Below, piece by piece: positions 53,881-64,000 of a stretch of 64,000 bases of DNA. Under the pieces are notes generated by a model that was not told the DNA's origin, searched no databases, and saw only the letters and a program-made list of their open reading frames with translations. Numbering within the stretch: the stretch's first letter is position 1; every line of letters starts with the position of its first letter. This DNA is from Trifolium pratense (taxonomy: Eukaryota > Streptophyta > Magnoliopsida > Fabales > Fabaceae), in contig NC_060060.1 in NCBI RefSeq assembly GCF_020283565.1, forward strand, positions 63,783,257 to 63,847,256, read 5' to 3'. The position numbers and the translations under genes were made by a program.

Positions 53881-54732
53881 AGATCTAGAGCTGCTATCCA
53901 GCAGGATATAAAACTGTTTAACTTATCCATGAGGGATATGAAGGTTTGGTAAGTTCCGAACAATCCGGCAAGATGTAAAACTGTTTAACTTATCCATGAG
54001 GGGTAAAAGGCAATTGGTACCACATGCATTAGTCGTGTCTAGGGATGGCATGACATAGAATGATTGGCATTAGATACATTAGGGTAAATGCGCATATATT
54101 TGATAAATGGTATGTGACATTATCTGGTTGAACTGTGCTAAACTTTATTAATTGATAACTGTTTGGTACGACGTTTTGGCGTGAGTTAGAATATGAATGA
54201 TAGTTCGAAAGTGTAAGGCCTTTCTTATACTCGTATGGTATGCGATTATGTTTTCTAACTCTCTGCTTTGTGTTATTTGCTGGACCTTTGGGGGTTCAGA
54301 TATTCAGGCTGAGGACTGTGCCAACGTTTAGACTGCTGTTTAGCGTGGTGTTGAAGTACCTTTTGGTGAGGAGACTTAGCATAGATTTCTCCTTATAGTG
54401 CTAGCTTTTGGCTAGAGTTTGTAAATAGTAAATGCTCTGGTAATGTAACATCGAGTCGGGGATTTCGCTTGGCTTTCATCGTATATCGGTGTTACCTTTT
54501 TGATATGCTAGTTCTTGTATAAGTGACATCCTTAGGGATGAATATGGCTTATGTATATATATATGCATGCTTGGTTAGTTTGAATCCGCTGTTGCTTTTC
54601 ATGTTAAACTTCATGACGCTCTGTGTGTATGCTTGTGTTTTAATTACCGCGTGGCACTCTGCCTTTACACTTGTTGAAAAGTTTTTAAAATTACGTTTTT
54701 AAGGGTAGTATGGGTTAGGGTGTTACAACTGC

Positions 54733-56174
54733 CACTTATCCAAAGTCTGATCCTGAGGGAGCTTTGAAGAAAGAAAGCGCATAGACAGGTAAAGAGGTCA
54801 AGACAGACTTTAACAGAACCAGACGACCACCAAACGACAAGAAGCGACTTTTCCACCCGGACAATCGATTCTTTATGCGAGATAACACTGGTTCCCAGAA
54901 CACCAAACGCCGCGGATCACCCCCAATCTGAAGACCCAAGTAAAGGAAAGGAATCTTTCCCACTTTACAGCACAGGACAGACGCAGCTTCGTCTAACCAA
55001 GAATCAGGAATATTAACACCAACCAACATGCTCTTATGAAAATTCACTTTCAAACCCGGCATAGTCTCAAAAAGCACTAAAACAGCCCGAAGAGCCCGAA
55101 CATTTGCCCAACTTTTAACTCCTATCAAGAGGGTATCGTCAGCAAACTGAAGATGCGACACCACTATCGACTCCTGACCACCAACACTATATCCCGTAAA
55201 CAAATTTCGAGCTACCATTGCTTCCATAAGAACATTAAGACCCTCAACCGCTAAAAGAAAAAGGAAAGGAGAAAGCGGATCACCCTGTCGAAGACCTCGC
55301 CGAAGAGGGAATTCATCTATCGGACTACCATTAACTAACACAGAAGCTGTAGCCGTGCAAACACACTCACGAATCCACTTTCTCCACAAAGTTGGAAACG
55401 ACATTCTCCCCATGACGTCATCTAGATACCCCCAATCCACCGAGTCATAAGCTTTCTCGAAATCAACCTTGAACAACATCAGATCCTTTGAAGACTTACG
55501 CGCCTCATCCACTATCTCGTTTGCAATTAGAATACCATCAAGGATTTGTCTGTTCTTCACAAACGCAATCTGAGACTCGGAGATTACACTGCCAATTACC
55601 TGCCGCAACCTATTAGCTAAGACCTTCGCCAGAATTTTATAAAGGCTTCCCACAAGTGAAATAGGCCGAAAGTCATTTAACCTTTGAGGGCTATCCATTT
55701 TGGGAATCAAAGCGATGAAAGTGGCATTGATACCTTTAGTCAACCTGCCATTCCGATGAAAGTCAGAAAGATAACGCATAACGTCGCCTCGTAACTCGGC
55801 CCAAAAATCTTTGATGAAACCGAAATTTATTCCGTCAGGACCCGGGCTTTTATAACTATCACAATCCCATATAGCTTGATTCACCTCATCCTCCGTAAAG
55901 GGTTTAATTAAACCTCCAATCTCCACCTGGTTCAAACGCTTAAATTGAAGGTTGTCAACCCCCGGCCTCTCCACATTAGGAGCCTTAAAGTGAGACTCAA
56001 AATGCGAAAACACCGCCTGCCTAATAGGAGTCACCCCCTCCAACGTAACACCACCAACCTGAATAATAGACAAAGCATTCCTGCGACGACGACTTGCCAG
56101 AATCGCATGAAAGTACTTGGAATTGGCGTCCTCTTCCTTGAGCCACAACGACCGAGATTGTTGCCAACTAATGC
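54733..56174 (-). pseudogene. LINE ORF2, reverse transcriptase part
   Basis: The frame is open from about 56174 down to a stop at 54736. Order: WLKEEDANSKYFH, then SPGPDGINFGFIKDFW, FIALIPKMDSPQRLNDFRPISL (RT start), FKVDFEKAYDSVDW (first catalytic Asp), LRQGDPLSPFLF, and FADDTLLIG with the catalytic Asp pair. It ends shortly after ALSFFKAPSG. In intact plant L1 ORF2 a long segment lies between this point and the zinc-binding domain; here it is missing and the frame changes, so there was an internal deletion before the solo LTR arrived. The first residues of the open frame (to 56211) come from the Sirevirus LTR. Confidence 0.9.
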
Positions 56175-57214
56175 TGAAATTCCTGGCACACAGTGGACAG
56201 GTGTTGCTCAAGGTGTGGCAACACTTGTCTGTTGTAGACAGATGTTGTTACTAGTGCGCCAACACTTGTCTATAAACAGAGCAAATAACATAAAACAATA
56301 CAAACAGTAAAGTAAATAACACACGAGAGTTGTTAACCCAGTTCAGCCTAAAGCCTACTCTGGGGGATACCAATCCAGGAATGAAGTCCACTATCAGCAG
56401 TATTACTTCGAAGCTAAACTCACCCGTTTACAACTTCTCACTTAATCACTACCCAATGATCCTTCTACCTAGGAACTCCTAGATATGAGACCCCGTCCCA
56501 ATTCCCACCTTAGCAACACAGACAGCGCTGCTATTCAACTCAGACGATTACAACGGTTGGAGACACACTCCTAAAAACTAGGATTCACTCTTGCTTAAAA
56601 GCTTGCGAGTAAACCACACAACACAATAGAACAATCTCCGTACTTCAAAGCTTAGGAGAAGTCCACACTTACAACTCAATAACACTCAGGTCCTAAGCTT
56701 GCATCAATGAGACACAAGATAGGCTCACAATTAACACTCTAAAATCCCTAAAAACACACGCTTTGTAATACACGATTTTAGATGCTTGAAACCATATGCT
56801 TGCCTTCGTATTTATAGCAGTAGAACGACTTGGGCTTCAAGAAAAATTAGGGCTTCTAGAATTGCGGCAGCAGTGATATATTTTTGAAAACAATAGTTAT
56901 ATTTTTGAAACCGCAAAAATATATTTTCCAAAAATATAATTCCTTTGGAAAATAAAACTAGGGTTTAGCTGTCTCATGAAACACATTAAACACGTGCGCC
57001 TTCTTCTGTAAGAAACCTTGACATAATTCTTCAAACAGATCTTCAAAAGATTGAGTAGAAAATAATAACATCCAGCTGGCGCGTGCAGAACAGAGTCAGG
57101 TGTTGTTCCAAAGTGTCACAACATTTGTCACAACACTTGGGGTCAGCACACTTGTCTCAACACTTGGCTAAAATATGTTTTTGCAAAATGTAGCCAATAT
57201 ACAAAAACCCAACA
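56175..57214 (-). repeat. 3' LTR of Sirevirus element 2
   Basis: 1,040 bp, TGTTGGG...TTTCA on the minus strand, clearly homologous to element 1's LTR with scattered substitutions and small indels. TATAAATA is at 56816-56809. The same CAACACTTGTC half-sites occur at both ends. Confidence 0.92.
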
Positions 57215-57215
57215 A

Positions 57216-57870
57216 TCTCCCCCTTTGGCAAATTTTGGCTAAAACAATATTAGACCAGTATATAGAGAGATACAGTATTACCTTTCCTTCGAGTCAACAT
57301 GATCACACAACTAGGAAAGAAAGTAACACAAAATAAAAACTACTTCCAAGATAGTCAAGTAGCATCAGAGGCAATGCAACAGCGGAATAAAACACAACTA
57401 GCCTCATGGAACAACACAAGGGAGAAATAAACTCCCAATAGTAGATGCTAAGTAGGAGAAATAAACTCCTAATAGTCTAACGCGCATCCATTCATCATAA
57501 GAACAACAGGGAAAAATAAATTCCCATAAACATCTGAGAAAAATAAATTCTCAGTCATAATAGATAGTGGACTCAATAGTCAGGTGCCATAACACTTGAC
57601 ACAACATTTGTCGTCAAATACATTCAGGCGATCAAGAGATAATTTCACTCACACTCCCCCTGAATTCATGCATACACACTCCTGATAGAGAAAGAATATT
57701 CACTACTCCCCCTCAGTACATGCATATTACTCACACTCCCCCTCAATACGAGCATACGAACAAAACATGCAAAAGCAGTTAACAGTCTCCAGATGTGAAA
57801 GCAGTTAACAGTCTCCAGATGTGAGAACATCTGTCCACACACTTGTCACACACACACACTACTCCCCCTT
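57216..57870 (-). promoter_or_regulatory. Multiple polypurine tracts of Sirevirus element 2
   Basis: The LTR-adjacent AAAGGGGGAGA is at 57226-57216. Further GGGGGAG tracts on the minus strand lie near 57655, 57707, 57737 and 57865. Their arrangement mirrors that of element 1. Confidence 0.85.
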
Positions 57871-58062
57871 TTTAGCCACAATTTAGACAAACATCATGAA
57901 TAGGAAATCATAGTGTACCAGAGCATAGAGAATATCCGTGTGCAGTTATTACAGACCATAAAGCACACACAGGTGCTAGAAATTCAGGGCCTAGCCCATA
58001 AAGGAACAACAAAAGAAACACCAAAAGTACATCAGAAACAAATATAAGGAAAACATCAGAAA

Positions 58063-60324
58063 TTATATTGAAGAACTTTCATCAGAGTCCTCCATCACAT
58101 CCTCAGAACCATCCTCAGACTCACTAGCCTCTTTTCCTTCTTGTCCATCTAGCTCACCTTCAGCCATTTCAGCAGCTTCCTCAGCCTTGAGTGCCTCAAT
58201 TACACGGTCTATTTTCAGCTTCCTGGCCTCAAGAGCTCTGCTGGTCTCAGTCAAGTCTGCAATCATCTGCTTCCTGGAAAGTACACCACCCTGGACAGAT
58301 GTGCCAACACCTGCTGCAGCATTTGTCCCATCCAGCAGCCTCTGCTCAATCACCAACACCCCTTTCCTTTTACAAGGAACATCAGTACTCCTTAGTATAT
58401 CTGGGTGTTGCTCAAGAATGATATTGCATAGCAGAGTAGGGAGAGCAACTGGCTTCTCAACAGCATAAGTCAGGGCATGGCTTAAAGTTTCTTGAAAGAA
58501 ATAAGATCCATAATCAAACTTGGCCTTTGTACCCACAGCATAGATAAACTTTCCCAATCCTCTTGCAATGTCACCTGAGTGAGTGGTTGGTACCCAATTA
58601 TGGGCAGCAATCCTATAGAAAGGTGAGAGGGAAGTTGCAGACAACTTAGCCTTGCTTGGCCATACTTTAACTCTTCCTCCAGTGAGGACCTTGCAGATTT
58701 CATTATCTGTGGCTTTCAGAGGAGCCACTTCTTCAGAATCCCTTTGCAAATATTGGTTGATCACAGTTGGAGAGAATTGAACACACTTTCCTCGTACAAA
58801 GACTTGCCTATATTCAGGGCCTTTTGGATCATTACAGTCTGCAGCCACATTAATCAAAAATTCCTTGACAAGCCTGTCATAGCACTTGTCCAGACCAACC
58901 ACTGTTTTCATCAAACCTGCATACTCAAGAGCTTCAACAACAAGAGGACATTCAAGAATATCATTCTTTAAATTCCTTTCCAGAGCTAACCTCCTGTGAT
59001 ATACAAACTTCCATCTTGCAGACCCATTTTCCAGATGGAATGAAACATTATCCAAAGGAGCATAGGGAACAGTTTGAGGGATCTTCTTCCTTCCTATACT
59101 CTTCCTGGATGTGCTGCCAGATGCAGCAACATCTGTCTCTGGCTCAAACTCAGAATCACTTGTTGGTGGAGCTTTCCTTTTTCTAGTCTCAGTTCTAGGA
59201 ACCACCTTACTTACAGGTTTTGGAGGTCCATACACCGGCTTTTTACCAGTAGCTTTTCCAGCCTTAGAGGGTTTGGGCGTTTGGACAGGTGTACTAGCAG
59301 TCTCTACAGCTTTACCAGCCCTACTTCTAGTCCTCCTAGCTACACTAGCTTCAGAATGTGCAGGAATAGCCTTATCACTAGCTGTAGTTTCATTTTCATT
59401 AACAATTATTACCTCAGGAGTTTCATTCACAACCTTATCAGAACCAGCTTCTTTATCAGTATCCTTAGGTGGGGGACTCTCATCAGACTCAGAATAGTCC
59501 ACAAGGTTCTCTTGTGCCAAAGATGTGGTAACATCTGGCACCACATTTGGCGCAGCGCCATGTGTTGCAACATTCGGCGCAACATGAGTCTCAGGAGCAG
59601 TTTTCTTAATGGACTCATTAGCAACAGGATTATTGGTCTCAGTAGAAGCACCAATATTAGCATCATCAGCAACAGGGGAGTTAGGAACACTTTTCCCCAA
59701 ATTTTCAGACACAGTAGGTTTCTCTAAACCTAGGTTTTCAACAGAATTTGGAGCATCAGAGTTTTGATTAAGTGAGTTCTTACCAGATGTGTTAACATTA
59801 ACCTCTGCAGCTTTTACGACAGGAGTAGCAACACCACTCGATGGAAGTGGATCAACATGCAGTTCAGACATTGTAAAACTTCTTCTTGATTCAGACTTCG
59901 ATTTCTTGCTCTTACGCTTTGAAACTTTAATCGAAGCGGAGGGAGATGAAGGATTTGTACTTGTTCGAGATGATTTATCCTTCTTTGCAACAGATTTTCT
60001 CCTCATCGTTGGACTTGTGGAAGGTATGGTGGTTAGAGGTACAGCATCGATTACCACCTTTTGTAGTGATGGAGTAGCATCTGACTTTGTTGGTGAGGAT
60101 TTGGCAGAGTTAGACATGATTTGGAATTGAGATTTTCTGAGAAATGTAAAGATTGGAGAAATGTTGATGAGGAAGTTGGAGAGGTTTTTAGCGTGAGAGA
60201 GAAGATGGATGAAAAGTAATGATTGTGGTTGATAGAAGTTATGGGAAGTTGAATGAAAACTTCCTTGATTAGCGTGTAACTTTAAGTGAAGAGAGGTAGT
60301 TACACGCATTACATGCTGTAACTG
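58063..60324 (-). CDS. Sirevirus envelope-like protein, expressed by read-through of the pol stop
   Basis: The frame continues pol's frame directly after its TAG. The first ATG is at 60309 and another good candidate (MSNSAKSSPTKSD) is near residue 65. The ORF from 60309 has 748 codons. Residues about 65-410 are Ser/Thr/Pro/Lys-rich with basic patches (KVSKRKSKKSKSESRR). Residues about 413-650 form the conserved domain found in proteins annotated as putative plant transposon protein (WKFVYHRRLALERNLK, VFVRGKCVQFSP, KVWPSKAKL, HNWVPTTHSGDIARGLGKFI). Residues about 675-715 look like a coiled coil, followed by an acidic Ser-rich tail ending ESSSI. I see no convincing signal peptide or membrane anchor, so envelope-like refers to position in the element and does not show fusion activity. 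Compared with element 1, four residues are missing after LSPFY. Confidence 0.8.
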   Translation of the reverse strand, partial: QLQHVMRVTTSLHLKLHANQGSFHSTSHNFYQPQSLLFIHLLSHAKNLSNFLINISPIFTFLRKSQFQIMSNSAKSSPTKSDATPSLQKVVIDAVPLTTIPSTSPTMRRKSVAKKDKSSRTSTNPSSPSASIKVSKRKSKKSKSESRRSFTMSELHVDPLPSSGVATPVVKAAEVNVNTSGKNSLNQNSDAPNSVENLGLEKPTVSENLGKSVPNSPVADDANIGASTETNNPVANESIKKTAPETHVAPNVATHGAAPNVVPDVTTSLAQENLVDYSESDESPPPKDTDKEAGSDKVVNETPEVIIVNENETTASDKAIPAHSEASVARRTRSRAGKAVETASTPVQTPKPSKAGKATGKKPVYGPPKPVSKVVPRTETRKRKAPPTSDSEFEPETDVAASGSTSRKSIGRKKIPQTVPYAPLDNVSFHLENGSARWKFVYHRRLALERNLKNDILECPLVVEALEYAGLMKTVVGLDKCYDRLVKEFLINVAADCNDPKGPEYRQVFVRGKCVQFSPTVINQYLQRDSEEVAPLKATDNEICKVLTGGRVKVWPSKAKLSATSLSPFYRIAAHNWVPTTHSGDIARGLGKFIYAVGTKAKFDYGSYFFQETLSHALTYAVEKPVALPTLLCNIILEQHPDILRSTDVPCKRKGVLVIEQRLLDGTNAAAGVGTSVQGGVLSRKQMIADLTETSRALEARKLKIDRVIEALKAEEAAEMAEGELDGQEGKEASESEDGSEDVMEDSDESSSI

Positions 60325-60327
60325 CTA
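60319..60327 (-). promoter_or_regulatory. Leaky-stop context UAG-CAG-UUA
   Basis: Pol ends LFEDK then TAG CAG TTA CAG CAT GTA ATG. This fits UAG-CAR-YYA, and the downstream frame is open for another 753 codons. SIRE1 of soybean is known to use such a stop to make a Gag-Pol-Env-like fusion at low level. Confidence 0.82.
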
Positions 60328-63300
60328 TTTGTCTTCAAAAAGGCAAATTCCAAGTTTGCCTCTTAAATTTTCAAATTGACTTGCATCCAACGCTTTAGTA
60401 AAAATGTCTGCTAGTTGTTCTTCCGATGCAATGTGCTCAAGTGTAACAATTTTTTCTTCTACAAGCTCTCTTATAAAATGATGACGTATATCAATATGCT
60501 TAGTCCTACTATGTTGAATAGGATTTTTAGAAATGTTTATAGCACTAAGATTGTCACAATAGAGTGTCATGACATCTTGCTCCACACTATACTCCTTCAA
60601 CATTTGTCTCATCCATAACAATTGAGAACAACTACTTCCAGCTGCTATATATTCTGCCTCAGCTGTTGATAGAGACACGCTATTTTGCTTCTTACTAAAC
60701 CAAGATACTAGGTTGTTTCCCAAGAAGAAACATGCACCAGAGGTGCTCTTTCTATCATCAGCACTTCCAGCCCAATCTGCATCACAATATCCAATTAAGG
60801 TAGAATCATTACCATGAGAGTATAGAATTCCATAGCCACATGTGCCATTGACATATTTGAAGATCCTCTTTACTTGAGTCAGATGACTCATCTTGGGTTC
60901 AGATTGGTATCTAGCACAAACTCCAACTGCAAACATGATATCAGGCCTGCTAGCTGTGAGATATAGTAAGCTCCCAATCATACTTCTATAGAGACTTTGA
61001 TCCACATCAACCCCTTTCTCATCTTTGGTAAGTTTCAAGTGTGTAGGTGCAGGTGTCCTTTTGTGACTACCACCTTCCATACCAAATTTCTTCACAATGT
61101 TTCTTGCATATTTTTCTTGAGAGATAAATATGGTGTCTTCCATTTGTTTGACCTGAAGACCTAAAAAATAAGTTAGCTCACCTACAAGACTCATTTCAAA
61201 TTCAGATTGCATTTGATGCACAAAGTGTTCCACCATTTGTCGCGACATTCCACCAAATACAATATCATCCACATATATCTGAGCTATCATTAGCTTCCCT
61301 TTCTCTTCTCTTACAAACAAGGTTTTATCATTTCCACCCTTCTTGTATCCATGGCTGACAAGAAATTCAGTCAACCTTTCATACCATGCTCTAGGGGCTT
61401 GTTTCAATCCATAAAGTGCTTTCTTTAGTTTGTAAACATGGTTAGGAAAGCTTGGATCTACAAACCCTTTTGGTTGCTCAACATATACCTCTTCATTTAG
61501 ATAGCCATTTAGGAATGCACTTTTTACATCCATTTGATATAGCTTGAATTTCAAAATGCATGCCACAGCCAAGAGTAATCTTATGGATTCCAAGCGAGCA
61601 ACTGGAGCAAAAGTCTCATCAAAATCTACTCCTTCTATCTGGGTGTATCCTTGTGCTACAAGTCTGGCTTTATTTCTAGTAATATCACCATTTTCATCAG
61701 TTTTGTTCTTGTACACCCACTTTGTACCAATAACATTTATACCACCTGGTCTAGGTACTAGATCCCATACCTCACTTCTTTTGAACTGAGTTAGTTCCTC
61801 CTGCATAGCATTGATCCAGTATTCATCAGTCAAAGCTTCTTTAACATTCTTTGGTTCAATCTTTGATATGAAACATGAATTGGAGATTGCTTCTTTTGAT
61901 CTTCTTGTTGCAATTCCTTGATTTGGATTTCCAATGACAAGTTCCAGAGGATGATTCTTCTGTGTTCTAGTAGATGGTCCCTTGTTTGGTCTAGGAACCT
62001 CTGTAGTAGACTCAGAATGTTGATCAGGTTCAGGTTCAGTTTGATCATCATTAGGTGTTGGGACAGGTGTTATGACATCTGTCTCTTCAGCTGGATCTGC
62101 ACTTGTTGTATCACTGTCATCAACAACAACATTAATTGATTCCATCATAGTTCTTGTTCTGGAGTTAAAAACCCTGTACGCTCTGCTGTTGGTTGAGTAA
62201 CCTAAAAATATCCCCTCATCACTTTTGGGATCCAATTTTCTCCTAGGTTCTCTATCTGCTAAAATATAACATTTTGACCCAAACACATGGAAGTACTTCA
62301 CAGTAGGCTTCCTATTCTTCCATAGTTCATACAATGTTGTAGCAGTACCTTTCCTCAATGTTACTCTATTGTGAATGTAACATGCTGTATTCATGGCTTC
62401 AGCCCAGAACTTGTAAGGAACATTTTTGGCATGCAACATTACTCTAGCAGATTCCTGTAAGGTTCTATTCTTTCTTTCAACCACACCATTTTGTTGAGGT
62501 GTAATTGGTGAAGAGAATTCATGAATTATTCCTTCAGCAGCACAAAAATCAGCAAATTTAGAGTTTTCAAATTCCTTACCATGGTCACTTCTGATTCTTA
62601 CAATACCACAGTCTTTCTCTTTTTGAAGTTGTACACACAGATTTTTGAATTCTTCAAAAGTCTCAGATTTTTCCCTAATGAAATTCACCCAAGTATACCT
62701 AGAGAAGTCATCAACAATAACAAGAACATATTTCTTACCTCCAAGACTCTCAACTTGTATGGGCCCCATCAGATCCATATGTAGTAACTCAAGAACTCTA
62801 GAGGTGGACAAGTGTTGCAACTTTTGGTGCGACACTTTGGTTTGCTTCCCAATCTGACATTCACCACAGATATTGCCTTCCTGTATCTGTAAGATTGGTA
62901 GTCCTCTGACAGCTTCTTCTGATATGACTCTCTTCATGCTCTTCAGGTTAAGGTGTCCTAATTTTTGATGCCACAGCTTAACCTCTTCATTTTTAGTTAA
63001 GAGACATGTAGATACATTACCTTCTTCAAAAGGGATCCACAAGTAGCAGTTGTCTTTTGATCTAACACCCCTCATAAGGATGTCTCCTTCATTATTGCTG
63101 ACCAGACATTCATTTTTTGTAAAGTTGACTTTCATGCCTTGATCACATAGTTGGCTTATACTGATTAGATTGGCAGTTAGTCCTTTTACAAGGAGAACAT
63201 TTTCAAGTTTTGGTAGACCATGGTCAATAAGTCTTCCAATACCTTTGATTTCCCCCTTTGCTCCATCTCCAAATGTCACAAAACTTGTGGCATAAGATTT

Positions 63301-64000
63301 TACTTCCTTTAAATATTTTTCAACACCAGTCATGTGTCTGGAACAGCCACTATCAAAGTACCAATCTTCTTTTGATGATGCTCTGAGAGATGTATGGGCA
63401 ATCAGACTTTTCCCACTGCTTTCAGCTGTATACTCCTTGGTATTGGTTGCATCATCTTTTTGCTTCCATTCCATCTTTGTTTTAGTGATGGATTGATCAG
63501 ATTCTTGTGGAATTTCACTTGGATAACCATATAGTTTGTAGCAATAAGGCCTTATGTGCCCCTTCCTTCCACAGTGATGACATCTCCATGAATGGTACCT
63601 GCTTCTTGGTCTAGGTATAAACCTAGGTCTCTGCCATCTTTGCTGATGTGGTGCCACATGTGGCAACACTTGTCTCTGCTGTCTAGGAGACAGGTGTGGC
63701 GACATCCTGTCATGCATTTTTGGAGACGGTTGTTTACTCAACTCAGGCAAAAATTTCCCTTCTTTGTTGTAATCCATAATCCTATTAATATTTTTGTATT
63801 CATACCCAATGCCTGTTTTGGATCTACTAGGGGCAGGCAAAGTTTCTAGGATTTCATCTAGATCACTTCCTTTGAATAGCCTAAGAACATGCTTCTTTAA
63901 ATTCTCAAGATGAGAGTTTAATTCAGTTACCTCTTCATTCAGATGGGCTATCTCAGTCAGTTGTTTGATCTTGTCAGCTTCTAAGTTGATGATAGTTGCC
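60325..64000 (-). CDS. Sirevirus Gag-Pol polyprotein (5' part outside window)
   Basis: Open from the window edge to the TAG at 60327-60325. In order: end of the Gag coiled coil (63841-64000, matching element 1), zinc knuckle CHHCGRKGHIRPYC (about 63590-63540), protease WYFDSGCSRHMTG (about 63360), GAG-pre-integrase LWHQKLGHLNLKSM (about 62970), and integrase with DLMGP, SDHGKEFEN and VVERKNRT (D and E 35 residues apart, the normal DD35E). RT follows (WVYKNKTDENGDITRNKARL, MDVKSAFLNGYL, QIYVDDIVFGG with the Asp pair), then RNase H (STAEAEYIAAGSS, LYCDNLSAINISKNP, HIDIRHHF). No break is visible. The N-terminal half of Gag is not in the window, so completeness cannot be judged. Confidence 0.93.
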   Translation of the reverse strand, partial: ATIINLEADKIKQLTEIAHLNEEVTELNSHLENLKKHVLRLFKGSDLDEILETLPAPSRSKTGIGYEYKNINRIMDYNKEGKFLPELSKQPSPKMHDRMSPHLSPRQQRQVLPHVAPHQQRWQRPRFIPRPRSRYHSWRCHHCGRKGHIRPYCYKLYGYPSEIPQESDQSITKTKMEWKQKDDATNTKEYTAESSGKSLIAHTSLRASSKEDWYFDSGCSRHMTGVEKYLKEVKSYATSFVTFGDGAKGEIKGIGRLIDHGLPKLENVLLVKGLTANLISISQLCDQGMKVNFTKNECLVSNNEGDILMRGVRSKDNCYLWIPFEEGNVSTCLLTKNEEVKLWHQKLGHLNLKSMKRVISEEAVRGLPILQIQEGNICGECQIGKQTKVSHQKLQHLSTSRVLELLHMDLMGPIQVESLGGKKYVLVIVDDFSRYTWVNFIREKSETFEEFKNLCVQLQKEKDCGIVRIRSDHGKEFENSKFADFCAAEGIIHEFSSPITPQQNGVVERKNRTLQESARVMLHAKNVPYKFWAEAMNTACYIHNRVTLRKGTATTLYELWKNRKPTVKYFHVFGSKCYILADREPRRKLDPKSDEGIFLGYSTNSRAYRVFNSRTRTMMESINVVVDDSDTTSADPAEETDVITPVPTPNDDQTEPEPDQHSESTTEVPRPNKGPSTRTQKNHPLELVIGNPNQGIATRRSKEAISNSCFISKIEPKNVKEALTDEYWINAMQEELTQFKRSEVWDLVPRPGGINVIGTKWVYKNKTDENGDITRNKARLVAQGYTQIEGVDFDETFAPVARLESIRLLLAVACILKFKLYQMDVKSAFLNGYLNEEVYVEQPKGFVDPSFPNHVYKLKKALYGLKQAPRAWYERLTEFLVSHGYKKGGNDKTLFVREEKGKLMIAQIYVDDIVFGGMSRQMVEHFVHQMQSEFEMSLVGELTYFLGLQVKQMEDTIFISQEKYARNIVKKFGMEGGSHKRTPAPTHLKLTKDEKGVDVDQSLYRSMIGSLLYLTASRPDIMFAVGVCARYQSEPKMSHLTQVKRIFKYVNGTCGYGILYSHGNDSTLIGYCDADWAGSADDRKSTSGACFFLGNNLVSWFSKKQNSVSLSTAEAEYIAAGSSCSQLLWMRQMLKEYSVEQDVMTLYCDNLSAINISKNPIQHSRTKHIDIRHHFIRELVEEKIVTLEHIASEEQLADIFTKALDASQFENLRGKLGICLFEDK

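Larger units (their letters stand above)
52495..54727 (+). mobile_element. Solo LTR (2,233 bp) inserted in the LINE
   Basis: Starts TGTAACGACCC and ends GGGTGTTACA, with 5-bp duplications and no interior, so LTR-LTR recombination has removed the element body. It has the same architecture as the LTRs at 1-2029 and 3815/9349: TATAAG (52697), AAG|GTAAGAG (52852), palindrome cluster (53274-53485), hairpins (53800-53880), the GGTACCACATGCATTAG block (about 54017) and an acceptor-like ATTCAG (54307). Overall sequence is otherwise well diverged. No ORF of note. Confidence 0.88.
51755..56174 (-). mobile_element. L1-type LINE, 5' end missing, with insertions
   Basis: On the minus strand: RT region (54733-56174), a solo LTR insertion (52495-54727), RT zinc-binding domain (to 51882), short 3' untranslated part, then a tail of ten A (T run at 51755-51764). 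The tail abuts satellite DNA, so the LINE was inserted in the satellite. The endonuclease part lies beyond the Sirevirus that begins at 56175. Confidence 0.88.
56175..64000 (-). mobile_element. Sirevirus-type Ty1/Copia element 2, 3' portion, apparently intact
   Basis: Read on the minus strand: Gag-Pol (to 60325), leaky stop, envelope-like ORF (to 58063), multiple purine tracts, LTR (57214-56175). The 5' LTR and most of gag lie beyond the window. All visible ORFs are open and all catalytic motifs are present. It interrupts the LINE at 56174/56175 (candidate duplication AATGC, 56170-56174). It is related to element 1 but not a copy of it. Confidence 0.92.

Noticed and set aside
59074..59727. 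217-codon and other plus-strand ORFs opposite the envelope-like gene
   Set aside because: Low-complexity antisense of a Ser/Pro/Lys-rich coding region; the minus-strand frame has the conserved domain.

Overview
The window looks like transposon-dense plant nuclear DNA, most likely from a papilionoid legume (inference from AT-rich sequence, the SIRE1-like Sirevirus lineage and the other repeat families; no species marker is present). I recognise no host gene, tRNA, rRNA or CRISPR. Almost all of the sequence is explained by nested mobile elements, segmental copies of them and one large satellite array. A run of exactly 1,000 N (33617-34616) marks a scaffold gap.

Left part (1-12815). A long LTR (1-2029) is inserted in the transposase gene of a Mutator-like element (MULE, minus strand). 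The 5' half of that MULE runs to a terminal inverted repeat ending at 12815. Its first intron carries a young 7.8-kb LTR retrotransposon (3815-11622, 5-bp target duplication GGAGC) with nearly identical 2,274-bp LTRs and a decayed, non-coding interior.

Middle part (12816-33616). A host repeat (called X-Y here) occurs in several states. One copy is empty (20433-21843). One holds the MULE between a 9-bp duplication TAAAAAAAA. One holds a 9,243-bp Sirevirus-type Copia element (23787-33029, duplication AGTGG). The MULE 3' half plus X forms a 2,201-bp tandem unit present about three times (15011-20432). A second copy of the Sirevirus 5' end (13408-15013) is fused to the MULE fragment at a 4-base microhomology. 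A CACTA fragment (21844-23457) interrupts the empty copy.

Right part (34617-64000). A 17-kb satellite of 38- and 30-bp monomers has higher-order units of 2.7-4.3 kb. An L1-type LINE on the minus strand sits at its right edge. The LINE is split by a 2,233-bp solo LTR (duplication ACTGC) and cut by a second Sirevirus on the minus strand (56175 to beyond the window). The visible part of that Sirevirus looks coding-competent: Gag-Pol with protease, integrase, RT and RNase H, then one UAG followed by CAG UUA, then an in-frame envelope-like ORF. It could in principle supply proteins to the defective Sirevirus at 23787-33029, which lacks RT but has almost identical LTRs.

The most unusual signals are in non-coding DNA. 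Three related long LTRs (1-2029, the pair at 3815/9349, and 52495-54727) each carry, at the same distance from the LTR start, a cluster of CpG-rich mini-palindromes whose sequence differs completely between families. A ladder of short hairpins with different stems joined by a common linker follows. Both lie between conserved splice-site-like signals. In addition, the Sireviruses scatter one palindromic half-site through LTR, leader, coding and 3' regions.
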